Below, one piece after another: positions 6,826-14,386 of a DNA stretch of 31,697 bases. This DNA comes from an uncultured Oribacterium sp. Lineage in GTDB: Bacteria > Bacillota > Clostridia > Lachnospirales > Lachnospiraceae. The stretch lies in the NCBI GenBank assembly GCA_902485915.1, contig CABTMH010000042.1, positions 1 through 31,697 on the forward strand, written 5' to 3'. The notes below the pieces were generated by a model. It was not told the origin of the DNA. It searched no databases and was given only the letters and a program-made list of their open reading frames with translations. Positions within the stretch are counted from its first letter, which is position 1; each line of letters starts with the position of its first letter. A program made the translations under genes and the position numbers.

Positions 6826-7935
6826 ATGAGAAATATCAAGAAGCTTTTAACGCTTACTTCCCTGTTTCTCGTGCTTTTTTCTTTTCCGGCAGCGGCGACG
6901 GCTGATGCCGATTCTGAAAAATTCCAGTTTCAACTTGATCTCTCCAGCGTGGATGAACTTCTGCCGGGAGATCTCTCAGAACACATCCTTCTCGTACAAA
7001 ACCATACAGACAGGCGTCTTGCGTACATGGTAGAATCCGTGACATTTACCGGGTCGGAGGCACTGGCAGAGGAGCTCGAGCTGAGCCTCTTGGATGGGGA
7101 AAACGCCTTCCTTCATGGAACGGTCGCTTCGCTTTCCAGGATGGACAGCTTCGAGCAGATCCTCACACACCCTGCGGGGCGTGAACAACACCTGACACTT
7201 CGACTCCACTTACGAAAGGAGGCGACGAATGCGGTGGCCGGGAATACGCTGACGCTGTCGATCTGTTTCTCCGGAACGGATGCTCCACTGCAGGAGCGAC
7301 CGCCGGAAGAGACGGAAAAACCACCGGAAACGGAACCACCGACGGAGACACAGAAGCCGCCGGAAACAGCAGAACCAGAAGAAACGATGAAACCACCGCC
7401 GTCATCCGGCGCCGGAACACAGGACGTGGAAAATGCAAGTGATGGCCGTCCTTCCGGAGGAAGCCAGACAGGTGGTGGCGGACACGGTGGAACCTCGATT
7501 CGCGGCGAGGGCTATGACGGAAAAACGCAGGGTCTTCACGCAGAGGATCCGCCGGAGACGAGAAGGAAGGCAGCAGGCGCCGGAGCGGAGCGGGATTTTT
7601 CTGCAGCAGAAAGCGCGGGAAAAACGGAAGTTGAGAAGAAAAACGGCACAACGAACGATGGCGGAAACGTCAGGCTGGCGCTTCGTATCCGGGATGTAAG
7701 CCCGAAGCACGCAAGCGTACAGATCAGTACAGAGGGTGGAAGCGGGACGATACAGGATCCGGTGACACTGTATATCGGGCCGACACAGCGGGAGAAGGTG
7801 CTGCTTGTCATCTGTCTCTTCCTCTTCGTCCTCTTACTGATCCTTATCATCATGAAGTGCTGGCTCCTGTATCGGGCCACACAGTCAGAAAACCAGGAGG
7901 ACAGTGGATATGTGTCGACAGAACAGAGCGTGTAA
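6826..7935 (+). CDS. Exported membrane-anchored protein of the SipW/TasA-type operon
   Basis: Likely cell-surface anchor or base protein; no exact family is recognised. The 369-residue protein has a signal peptide (residues 1 to about 26, ending near AAATADA) and a beta-rich domain (about residues 30-152) with the pattern LLPGDLSEHILLVQNHTDR. That pattern is typical of TasA/CalY-like and related surface domains that bind partner strands. Next come a Pro/Glu/Thr-rich spacer (about 153-195) and a Gly-rich spacer. A C-terminal membrane segment (about 325-349) precedes a 20-residue cytoplasmic tail. It has no LPXTG sorting signal, so anchoring is by the membrane helix. The ATG at 6826 has no visible ribosome binding site; a TTG at 6820 is an alternative. 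Its end overlaps the signal peptidase gene by 26 bases. Confidence 0.75.
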   Translation: MRNIKKLLTLTSLFLVLFSFPAAATADADSEKFQFQLDLSSVDELLPGDLSEHILLVQNHTDRRLAYMVESVTFTGSEALAEELELSLLDGENAFLHGTVASLSRMDSFEQILTHPAGREQHLTLRLHLRKEATNAVAGNTLTLSICFSGTDAPLQERPPEETEKPPETEPPTETQKPPETAEPEETMKPPPSSGAGTQDVENASDGRPSGGSQTGGGGHGGTSIRGEGYDGKTQGLHAEDPPETRRKAAGAGAERDFSAAESAGKTEVEKKNGTTNDGGNVRLALRIRDVSPKHASVQISTEGGSGTIQDPVTLYIGPTQREKVLLVICLFLFVLLLILIIMKCWLLYRATQSENQEDSGYVSTEQSV

Positions 7936-8359
7936 AAAACCAGAAGGAGGTCTCAAACGAAAGCTGAACACGTTCTTCGGATGGATATCCGGCATACTCA
8001 TGCTGTTTCTCATGGTGATCGCAGTCTATGCCATGCTTTCATCCTATCGGGAGCGGCGGTATGGAACGCCGTTTTTCCTCTTCGGATGGAAGCCGGTCGT
8101 GGTACTCTCCGAATCCATGGAGCCCACATATACCTCTGGTGACATTCTGATCGTCAGGGAGCGGACGGGTGCCCCGGAACCGGATGATATCATCCTGTTT
8201 CGTGCGACTGGTTTCGGCATGGATACATATGTCACCCATCGACTGATAGGGAAAGACGAGGGTGGCTATATCACAAAGGGTGATCATAATGAACACGCAG
8301 ATCCGGGACGGGTGCAGGAGGCGGACATCCTCGGCACGGTGGAATATATCCTCTTCTAA
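7910..8359 (+). CDS. sipW: SipW-type signal peptidase I
   Basis: Membrane signal peptidase of the ER/SipW type, which cleaves leaders of TasA-like proteins. The 149-residue protein has an N-terminal membrane segment (about residues 18-41), the serine motif SESMEPTYTSGD with nucleophile Ser69, and THRLIG with His110. The Ser-His pair in place of the Ser-Lys pair of common SipS-type enzymes places it in the SipW group. GDHNEHAD (about residues 125-132) is the usual C-terminal box. The ATG at 7910 is chosen because GGAGG at 7896-7900 is nine bases upstream; a GTG at 7904 would be too close. The gene overlaps the preceding one and lies just before two genes with SipW-type leader peptides, its expected substrates. 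Confidence 0.92.
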   Translation: MCRQNRACKKPEGGLKRKLNTFFGWISGILMLFLMVIAVYAMLSSYRERRYGTPFFLFGWKPVVVLSESMEPTYTSGDILIVRERTGAPEPDDIILFRATGFGMDTYVTHRLIGKDEGGYITKGDHNEHADPGRVQEADILGTVEYILF

Positions 8360-8412
8360 GCACCGACCGGACGGCGTACAAAACACGAGTGGAAAAAGAA
8401 AAGGAGATGAAC

Positions 8413-9108
8413 ATGAAAAAACGAATACTGATGGTGGGTGTGATGGCGGTGACAGCGATTTCGGTCCTGGCGGGTGCCTATGCATTTTTTACAGACAAGA
8501 AGGATATCAAGGTGTCGGCGACCGCTGCGAAGCTCGGCATCACCGTCGATAAGACGAAGTTTTCGAACGATCTGGTCGCGGATATGGTGCCGGGTGATAC
8601 CCGGGATCTCAGCTATACGATTAAAAAGGAAGCCGGCTCGAAGGATGCTATCGTTTTTTCCGAGGTGACACTGACCTCCAGTATCGCGATGTCGGATCCG
8701 GTGGAGTGGTTCATTCAGAGGACCGAAACACCGCTGACGCCGGAGGAAATCAAAAAGCTGCAGGATGAAGCCGGGAGCGTTGCTGGCGGCGGTACGGTCA
8801 ACAACATCCCGCTGGCAGAGCTTTCGAAGGCGGATTCGCTCAAGTTCCTCTCTCTGTCGAAGGACGGTAAGGTCGCAAAGTTCATCGTCGGTCATGGTGT
8901 TTTGGCCAGCCAGGCGGACGGTATCCCGGTGAACCTCACGCTGCGGCTGAGTCCGAGTGCCGATAACAGCTTCGCCGGTGGAACATGTGATGTCGGCGCA
9001 GAAATCTATGCGATCCAGAAGGAAAATTTGAATCAGGATGGTGCGGCCACAAACTTCGCCTATATCCAGGGGCTGATCGTCGCCAATGAGTCTACGAAGG
9101 CATCATGA
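8413..9108 (+). CDS. TasA/CalY-like secreted fibre-type protein
   Basis: The 231-residue protein has a leader MKKRILMVGVMAVTAISVLA followed by GAYAFFTDKK, the characteristic SipW-dependent cleavage region (hydrophobic stretch, then A-[YF]-F-T-D). The mature part shows the start of a TasA/camelysin-type jelly-roll domain: the LGITVDKTKF strand, then LVADMVPGDTRDLSYTIKKE, where the PGD turn is typical. In Bacillus the family forms extracellular fibres (TasA) or a cell-surface protease-like protein (camelysin). No catalytic motif is seen, so a structural subunit is the better guess. AAGGAG at 8401-8406 sets the start at 8413. The stop overlaps the next start by four bases (ATGA), so translation is coupled. 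Confidence 0.85.
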   Translation: MKKRILMVGVMAVTAISVLAGAYAFFTDKKDIKVSATAAKLGITVDKTKFSNDLVADMVPGDTRDLSYTIKKEAGSKDAIVFSEVTLTSSIAMSDPVEWFIQRTETPLTPEEIKKLQDEAGSVAGGGTVNNIPLAELSKADSLKFLSLSKDGKVAKFIVGHGVLASQADGIPVNLTLRLSPSADNSFAGGTCDVGAEIYAIQKENLNQDGAATNFAYIQGLIVANESTKAS

Positions 9109-10007
9109 GACGGCGGCTCGACCTTCTTCTCACACTCATCTTTCTGATGCTTGTGTCACTCTGTGGGGCTGGAGCGTATTTTACGGATCAGCAGCAGGCG
9201 AGCATACGGGCCGGTGCCGCATCGATGGGACTTACGGTTTCGAAACCATCGTACGGAACGATGCCGAAGGAAATCGGGAAGGACAGCCGGTTGACGGTAC
9301 AGTTTCAGATACGAAATGAGAGCAGTGTTCCGGTCTATCTCAGCGATCAGCATGTACTCTATGTCAATGGAACGGAGGAGAAGGAACGTCGGGTACGACT
9401 CGAACGAACGACGGGCACAGCGTCGTCTGGTACAGGCGGAAACAGTGGGACGGCAGCAGGCACGAATGCGGTTCTTCGCCTCGCCGCAGGTGAAAGCCGG
9501 GTGCTGGACTATGTTCTGTCCTTCCCTGGTGCAGACGCACTGCCGGAAGGCGTCCTCGCGCTGAAGGGAAAGCTGATGCTTCGGGCAGCGACCAGTGCCG
9601 ATGGGACATCCGGCTTTACGCATGGGCCGGTCACCGGCGTTCTCGACCTGACGGGCGGCGAGCTGCATATCCCGACACGCAGTCGAAGTGTGCTTCTGTC
9701 TGAGATGGTCGAGGCGGGCTCACACCCGATCGAGGAGATCCGATGGTATCGTGCCTCTGGTATGGAAGGCGCAGGAACGCCTGGAAGTCAGATGCAGTGG
9801 AGCAGCTTCGATGCAGCGAAGCTGCTGACACTACAGCGAAACATCCCACAGTATGTGCGCTATGAGCTCGTGGCAGAGGCCGGGGTAGTGCGTTCCCCTG
9901 TATATGAAATCATGCTGACATCGCAGGGGATTCAGGCGAAGGCGTACGATTATTTCGAGGGGAAGGAAGTGAGTGCGGATATTTCCGTAAGTAAGGAGGC
10001 GATATGA
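9105..10007 (+). CDS. Second TasA-like exported protein with SipW-type leader
   Basis: The 300-residue protein has a leader with LLLTLIFLMLVSLC and then GAGAYFTDQQ, the same SipW-type cleavage signature as the preceding gene. The early mature part (LTVSKPSY, LTVQFQIRNESSVPVYLSD) resembles a TasA-like sandwich. It is interrupted by a Gly/Thr/Ser-rich insert near residues 103-122, and a further unknown domain follows from about residue 180. It is longer than typical TasA (about 260 residues) and more divergent, so it may be a minor subunit, a cap or an adaptor. It overlaps both neighbours by four bases (ATGA junctions), which indicates coupled translation and a fixed ratio. Confidence 0.75.
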   Translation: MRRRLDLLLTLIFLMLVSLCGAGAYFTDQQQASIRAGAASMGLTVSKPSYGTMPKEIGKDSRLTVQFQIRNESSVPVYLSDQHVLYVNGTEEKERRVRLERTTGTASSGTGGNSGTAAGTNAVLRLAAGESRVLDYVLSFPGADALPEGVLALKGKLMLRAATSADGTSGFTHGPVTGVLDLTGGELHIPTRSRSVLLSEMVEAGSHPIEEIRWYRASGMEGAGTPGSQMQWSSFDAAKLLTLQRNIPQYVRYELVAEAGVVRSPVYEIMLTSQGIQAKAYDYFEGKEVSADISVSKEAI

Positions 10008-10720
10008 TCAGGTGCAGATGCAGCCACTGGGGAAAAGCGCCCACACGCTTCTTCCGGGCGCTGCTCGTCTTCATCGTATGGGCGCTGCTGGAGGGCAGTC
10101 TGTTACGCGCGCTGGCAGGGGAGCAGGATGCGCTGTTCTGGCAGGATGTCGGGGATGTCGGTGCACCGTTTCAACCGGCGGAGGTGCTTCCGATGGCGGT
10201 CGAGGAGTGCTTCATCCCGGCGACAGGAGATGTGCAGGCCATCAGCTTCTCCTATCATGCGGCGAATCATCGCTATCAGCTCGATGGGCTCTGGAATGAC
10301 CGGGGCATCACGAAGCATATACTGGAGGATATAGGGATGGCGCAGGAGGACTACATCCGGCGTTTCGGATTTCCGGCCGGACGAAGTGCAGGCGGGTTGA
10401 CGCTCACGGATCCGGGCAGCGGGATCCGCTACCTGTACCGGGAGGGTGCCGATGAGACTGCATTGACCGAACCACGGGGATACAGCAGCTACCGCTGGCA
10501 GAAAAGCATCGACGGGGCGGGCTATGTGGATATCGGCACGGCGAGTGCAGCACAGAACTGCTTCGAGCCGGAGGCGCTTCGATTCGGAACGACCCGATAT
10601 CGCTGTATCGCGACGGTTGCGGAGCAGGAGTGCATCCTGGGTGAGGATTATGCCGTGGTGTACTACCGTCTGCCGACGGCGCGCGGACTGCGGATCCGGG
10701 AGGTGAGCCATGGAAGCTAG
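10004..10720 (+). CDS. Exported protein with Ig-like domain, unknown family
   Basis: I do not recognise a named family. The 238-residue protein has a basic N-terminus and a hydrophobic leader (FFRALLVFIVWALLEGSLL), with likely cleavage near ALAG at residue 39. The leader lacks the AYFTD signature, so an ordinary signal peptidase probably cuts it. The C-terminal half (about residues 155-230) has YRWQKSIDGAGYVDI and later TRYRCIAT, the tryptophan/cysteine pattern of bacterial Ig-like domains. There are no membrane segments near the C-terminus. The four-base overlap with the previous gene and 11-base overlap with the next make it part of the surface operon. It is probably a partner or accessory subunit. 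Confidence 0.65.
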   Translation: MIRCRCSHWGKAPTRFFRALLVFIVWALLEGSLLRALAGEQDALFWQDVGDVGAPFQPAEVLPMAVEECFIPATGDVQAISFSYHAANHRYQLDGLWNDRGITKHILEDIGMAQEDYIRRFGFPAGRSAGGLTLTDPGSGIRYLYREGADETALTEPRGYSSYRWQKSIDGAGYVDIGTASAAQNCFEPEALRFGTTRYRCIATVAEQECILGEDYAVVYYRLPTARGLRIREVSHGS

Positions 10721-11996
10721 AGCGCTGCGGCTGCCGATACTGTCGATCGCACTGTCACTCAGCGTCAGCTTCTGTGCGCGGGCAGACATCTGCTTCGATA
10801 CGATGTCCGATGGACAGAGTCGTGCCTACATCGTGCATATGGATGCGGATGATAACACCGTCGAAGTGGAAATCACAGGAAAGGTTCAGGTGAAGAGTCT
10901 GCGACCGGCGGGCGAGAGCGCTGCGTCGGGCATCCCCCGGGATAAGCTGCTGATCCGTATCCCGGAAATCAAGCTTAACTTCGCGGAGAATCCACATGCG
11001 GAATATCATGATTTTTTCGAAACCATGGAGGAGGCCATCGGTTTATCCGGTCAGCACGATGGTTTTCTGAATACGAAGATCCAGCGGGCGGGCTCGAGTA
11101 TCCGCATCGATTCGGAGGAGTATACGGATTACAGCACGAGTGGAAGCTTCGAGACGGTCTTCATCAATAACCGGGAGTTTCGAATCGAGGACGAAAAGAA
11201 CAGCCAGCCGATCCGGTTCATCGTGCCGGATCCGCCGGAAATCTATCTGTATTATAAGCAGGAAGCGACGCTCGGAGAGCAGTATATCTTCAGTGGGCTG
11301 CCGGACGAGTTTCTGCTTCATGATATCTACCTCGGAGCTTATGCCGTACACCAGGATCATCCCGAACGAAGGGAGCCGATGATGGAGCGACTGCTTCGAC
11401 TGCGCTACCAGGATCTCTACTATCAGATCCGCTATGCACTGCATGACCCGACAGAGGAAGCAGCCGTGCCATCGGCGGGAAGCACATCGTATCAGACGCT
11501 GACAGAGAACCTCACATATCTGTCACTGCCGGAGCTCTGGGAAAATACTTCATCCGGGCGCAGAAGCGGGCGGGCATCCGCCGGGGCGACAGCAGAACGC
11601 TATGCCTTCATCGGATGGAAGCTGACAGAGCTCGGTGTGGGGACGGAGCTGAGTGGACCATGCCGATCGGAAGAAATCGGACTTCCGCAGACGAAACGAA
11701 AAGAAAGTCCGATGATGTCCTTTCTGAGTGGAAAAGTGGCAGCGATGAGCGTACAGTTGTACGAAGATATCTGTGCAGAGGAGCTGATGGCGGAAGCCGC
11801 GAGGGTGACGATCGAGGCACAGGAAACGGATGCGTCGCATGAGACAAATGCGTCACAGAAAACGGATGCGTCACAGGAAATGGATGCGGCGCAGAAAACG
11901 CCAGAAGAAGGAGGTGAGGAAGAAATGGTGCCCGATGAAACGTCCACCGCAGAGTGGCCGGATGGTGAGAAAATCGCCTCCCCGAGCGCTCTTTAG
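10710..11996 (+). CDS. Exported protein of unknown family with C-terminal 6-residue repeats
   Basis: I do not recognise this 428-residue protein. It has a signal peptide (LPILSIALSLSVSFC, likely cleavage near residue 25). A body of about 330 residues follows, with beta-strand-like segments such as NTVEVEITGKVQVKSL and RDKLLIRIPEIKLNF. Many Tyr and Glu residues occur near 190-260 (YLYYKQEATLGEQY, YQDLYYQIRYAL). The C-terminus (residues 372-395) has four copies of a six-residue repeat (consensus ETDASQ), then an acidic tail. No membrane anchor or sorting signal is seen. It is the last gene of the operon. A secreted structural or adhesin-like role is possible, but nothing in the sequence fixes it. 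Confidence 0.65.
   Translation: MEARALRLPILSIALSLSVSFCARADICFDTMSDGQSRAYIVHMDADDNTVEVEITGKVQVKSLRPAGESAASGIPRDKLLIRIPEIKLNFAENPHAEYHDFFETMEEAIGLSGQHDGFLNTKIQRAGSSIRIDSEEYTDYSTSGSFETVFINNREFRIEDEKNSQPIRFIVPDPPEIYLYYKQEATLGEQYIFSGLPDEFLLHDIYLGAYAVHQDHPERREPMMERLLRLRYQDLYYQIRYALHDPTEEAAVPSAGSTSYQTLTENLTYLSLPELWENTSSGRRSGRASAGATAERYAFIGWKLTELGVGTELSGPCRSEEIGLPQTKRKESPMMSFLSGKVAAMSVQLYEDICAEELMAEAARVTIEAQETDASHETNASQKTDASQEMDAAQKTPEEGGEEEMVPDETSTAEWPDGEKIASPSAL
11823..11894 (+). repeat. Four 18-bp tandem repeats inside the last surface-operon gene
   Basis: The units begin at 11823, 11841, 11859 and 11877. They encode ETDASH, ETNASQ, KTDASQ and EMDAAQ. Such in-frame repeats can change copy number by slippage. 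Confidence 0.85.
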
Positions 11997-12014
11997 AAAA
12001 AGTTAAGTTTTCTT
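11995..12014 (+). terminator. Weak possible terminator after the surface operon
   Basis: A six-bp A/T-rich stem AGAAAA/TTTTCT separated by AGTTAAG and followed by TT. It is weak and may not stop transcription well. Confidence 0.25.
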
Positions 12015-12037
12015 TTCGGGCAGGGAATGTATATACT
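12009..12037 (+). promoter_or_regulatory. Possible promoter upstream of the DUF2156 gene
   Basis: TATACT at 12032-12037 is a good -10 box. The -35 region at 12009-12014 (TTTCTT) is weak but correctly spaced at 17 bases. Confidence 0.4.
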
Positions 12038-12069
12038 GTAAGCGATTACTGTGAAAAACAGGAGGTTTT

Positions 12070-13068
12070 ATGGATATACATTTTAACAGGGCGAATCCGG
12101 AGGAGGCAGCGCGTATGGCCCCGTTTTACGCGATGCGTCCGAATAAGACCTGTGACAGCGGTGTGCTGGATACATTTTTATGGAGCGAGTACTATGATGT
12201 GCAGACGGCCATCGTCGATGAGAGGGCGGTACTCGTACGGATGAAAAACGGTGATGAGTACTTCTCCGCGATGCCGTACTGCAGCGAAGCGGATCTGCCA
12301 TACTACTTCGATCTCCTTCGTCAGTACTTTAATGAGGTGCTGAAGAAGCCACTGAAGATCTATCTCGCAGATGAAGAGGGCGTGAAGCTCCTGAAGCTCG
12401 AGGAGGATCCGCACTTCCTCGTAAAGGAGGAGTGCGATTTCCGGGACTATCTCTATGATGGCGAGGAGCTCCGGACGCTGCCGGGAAAGAAGTTTCATAA
12501 GAAAAAGAATCTCGTGAACAAGTTCTGCCGGGAATATGAAGGACGCTGGGAATATCGTACACTTCATGCCGAAGATAAGCAGATCATCTGGGGATTTCTC
12601 GATCAGTGGTATGCGAAACGTTCTGGGGATGAGGGAGCCGAAGCATCACTGGAGTACGAGGTGAAGGGGATTCACCAGGTGCTTCAGTCGGAGTTCTCTC
12701 TGCCGGACTACCACATCGGTGGCATCTTCATCGATGGAAAGCTGGAGGCCTTTTCCATGGGCGCCTTAAACCCTCGTGAGAATATGGCCTGCATCAGTGT
12801 CGAGAAGGGCGATGCAGACATCCCGGGTATCTATCAGGTCATCAATCAGCAGTTTCTCATCCATGAATTTCCGGAGGCTGCGCTCATCAACCGGGAGGAC
12901 GATCTGGGACTCGAAGGACTGCGGCGCGCGAAGGAAAGCTACAATCCGTGCGGATATGCACGGAAATACATGCTCCTCCAGACGGATTTCACTGGCTGGC
13001 AGGCAGAAATCACCGACCGGTATGAGGCGGAGATTGATCAGTACGAAAATACCGCATCCGAAGGATGA
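12070..13068 (+). CDS. DUF2156-type acyltransferase-fold protein
   Basis: The 332-residue protein matches the DUF2156 group, related to the catalytic domain of phosphatidylglycerol lysyltransferases and with a tandem GNAT fold. Typical parts are an N-terminal block with CDSGVLDTFLWSEYYDV (about residues 29-45), the central KKFHKKKNLVNKF (about residues 140-152), and the late NREDDLGLEGLRRAKESYNP (about residues 277-296) followed by KYML. There are no membrane segments, unlike full-length MprF. Substrate unknown; aminoacyl transfer from tRNA is possible by family. AGGAGG lies four to five bases before the ATG at 12070. The next gene is another GNAT-type protein, so the pair may act together. 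Confidence 0.85.
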   Translation: MDIHFNRANPEEAARMAPFYAMRPNKTCDSGVLDTFLWSEYYDVQTAIVDERAVLVRMKNGDEYFSAMPYCSEADLPYYFDLLRQYFNEVLKKPLKIYLADEEGVKLLKLEEDPHFLVKEECDFRDYLYDGEELRTLPGKKFHKKKNLVNKFCREYEGRWEYRTLHAEDKQIIWGFLDQWYAKRSGDEGAEASLEYEVKGIHQVLQSEFSLPDYHIGGIFIDGKLEAFSMGALNPRENMACISVEKGDADIPGIYQVINQQFLIHEFPEAALINREDDLGLEGLRRAKESYNPCGYARKYMLLQTDFTGWQAEITDRYEAEIDQYENTASEG

Positions 13069-13174
13069 GTACGTGGGACGGCGGTTTCGGTGCTGCGCAG
13101 TGCAGTGCACGGGTGCACATCGATACAGCAGAACCAGACAGCGATGCAGAGCATCAGAAAAGAGCAGACATCGT

Positions 13175-13855
13175 ATGACAGAGATCAGAGTGCTACGAAC
13201 AAGCGAAGAAAAAGCAGGGACACGCGCACTGTACGAGCGGGTATTTCCGGAGGACAGTGCACGCTTTCTCGACTGGTACTATCAGGATCGCTGCAGCGAC
13301 AGTATCATCCTTGCGATGTGGAAGGATGGACTGCTGGTCGCGATGGCGCATCTGAATCCGTTTGTGATGCGTACAAAAAAAGGTACGCGTGCCCGTGTAT
13401 ACTATATCTATGCGGTGGCGACAGCCCCGGAGGCACGCCATCAAGGCTGTATGGCAGCACTTCTTCGCCGCAGCTTCCAGCTGATGGAGGAAGAGCATAT
13501 CCCGTTCTGCTTCCTTCTCCCCGTCGATGAAGCCATCTATCAGCCCTTCGACTTCCATACGGTCTGTGACTTTCAGACCACGAAAGCCACAGACTATGCG
13601 GCGGTGCAGCAGGCGTATGACGTATATATAGAAGAAAACGATGATTATGTACGTCGTGTGCAGGCGCAGCAGGCGATGGCGGCGGAGGCAGATGAAGTGT
13701 TCGATTCCGGGCTTCCGGCGCACCCGGTCATCATGGCGAGGATCCTCTCGCTTCCGGATTTCCTTTCGTTCAGTGGTCTCCCGGAGGAGACTGACCGAAC
13801 GCAGGCGATCCACTGGCTTCGGCAGCAGCGGATCTATATCGCAGAAGCTGTATAG
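13175..13855 (+). CDS. GNAT-family N-acetyltransferase (Eis-like N-terminus)
   Basis: The 226-residue protein has the GNAT core: YYIYAVATAPEARHQGCMAALLRR (about residues 73-96) contains the acetyl-CoA-binding motif A, here in the form RHQGCM rather than the usual RGxGxG/A. The part before it (FLDWYYQDRC, LVAMAHLNPF) and the later PVDEAIYQPFDF match the layout of Eis-like acetyltransferases, but the sterol-carrier-like C-terminal domain is missing. Substrate unknown. The start at 13175 has only a weak AAAAGAG upstream. It follows the DUF2156 gene by 106 bases with no terminator seen. Confidence 0.8.
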   Translation: MTEIRVLRTSEEKAGTRALYERVFPEDSARFLDWYYQDRCSDSIILAMWKDGLLVAMAHLNPFVMRTKKGTRARVYYIYAVATAPEARHQGCMAALLRRSFQLMEEEHIPFCFLLPVDEAIYQPFDFHTVCDFQTTKATDYAAVQQAYDVYIEENDDYVRRVQAQQAMAAEADEVFDSGLPAHPVIMARILSLPDFLSFSGLPEETDRTQAIHWLRQQRIYIAEAV

Positions 13856-13916
13856 AAGTATGCAGCCGGAACGATTTTATCGTAAGATCGGATGATCCAC
13901 GATGTGCATAAGTGAT

Positions 13917-13940
13917 GATCAGATGGTACACTGTCTGATC
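13917..13940. repeat. Short inverted repeat upstream of the DUF951 gene
   Basis: GATCAGA at 13917-13923 and TCTGATC at 13934-13940, 33 bases before the start at 13974. It could be an operator or a chance dyad. Confidence 0.3.
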
Positions 13941-13973
13941 GGAGCGTCGAACGTGGCATAGAAAGAGGTGTGT

Positions 13974-14159
13974 ATGACAGAAATCCATGTCGGAGATATC
14001 ATCCGTGTGAAAAAAAAGCATCCCTGCGGATCCGATGACTGGATCGTCCTCCGTGTGGGGGCCGATATCCGTCTTCGCTGTGCGGGATGTGGTCATCTTC
14101 TGATGCTTCCGAGGGCGAAGGTGGATGGGATGATCCGGCACATCCGTACGCCGGAATAA
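13974..14159 (+). CDS. DUF951 family small protein
   Basis: The 61-residue protein matches the DUF951 family of Firmicutes: VGDIIRVKKKHPCGSDDWIV, then GADIRLRCAGCGHLLMLPRAK. The paired cysteines (HPCG and CAGCGH) suggest metal binding. In many Firmicutes this gene lies near rpsF or the ParB/Noc region. Function is unknown; an RNA or DNA-binding role is often guessed for the small beta-barrel-like fold. The ATG at 13974 follows AGAGG at 13964-13968; an in-frame GTG at 13968 overlaps that site and is less likely. Confidence 0.88.
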   Translation: MTEIHVGDIIRVKKKHPCGSDDWIVLRVGADIRLRCAGCGHLLMLPRAKVDGMIRHIRTPE

Positions 14160-14284
14160 AGCGGCAGATGATAGACGATACTGTAAAAAACGATAGCATC
14201 ATCTATCGAAGGGAGAACGTGCAGAAGCAGAAAAAAGCATGCAAAACCCGAAAAAAATAAGTTGCAAATTTCAATCAAAATAGC

Positions 14285-14313
14285 TTGCAAACAACTTTGT
14301 TTTCTGTTAAGAT
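14285..14313 (+). promoter_or_regulatory. Promoter of rpsF-ssb-rpsR
   Basis: TTGCAA at 14285-14290 and TAAGAT at 14308-14313 are 17 bases apart, with TG at 14305-14306 giving an extended -10 box. Confidence 0.6.
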
Positions 14314-14334
14314 GCAATATCGTATGACTAAATT

Positions 14335-14374
14335 CCTTGTTTCCGCCCAGGAGCGGAAGCCAGAGACCAAAAGG
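14335..14374 (+). promoter_or_regulatory. rpsF leader hairpin, possible S6:S18 binding site
   Basis: A six-bp hairpin TTCCGC/GCGGAA (14341-14358, loop CCAGGA) is flanked by CCTT (14335-14338), which can pair with AAGG (14371-14374) of the ribosome binding site. In many bacteria rpsF leaders bind the S6:S18 complex for feedback control, using a CCG-containing structure. The CCG is here, but the full consensus was not checked. Confidence 0.4.
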
Positions 14375-14386
14375 AGGTAAAAGCAG

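Noticed and set aside
13090..13530. 146-codon frame overlapping the acetyltransferase
   Set aside because: It is in a different frame from the GNAT gene, with no ribosome binding site, and is Ser/Arg/Gln-rich in the manner of frame-shadow translations.
13560..13578. GGTCTGTGACTTTCAGACC dyad
   Set aside because: Similar half sites to the 18-bp operators, but the spacing is different and it lies inside the acetyltransferase coding sequence. Probably chance.
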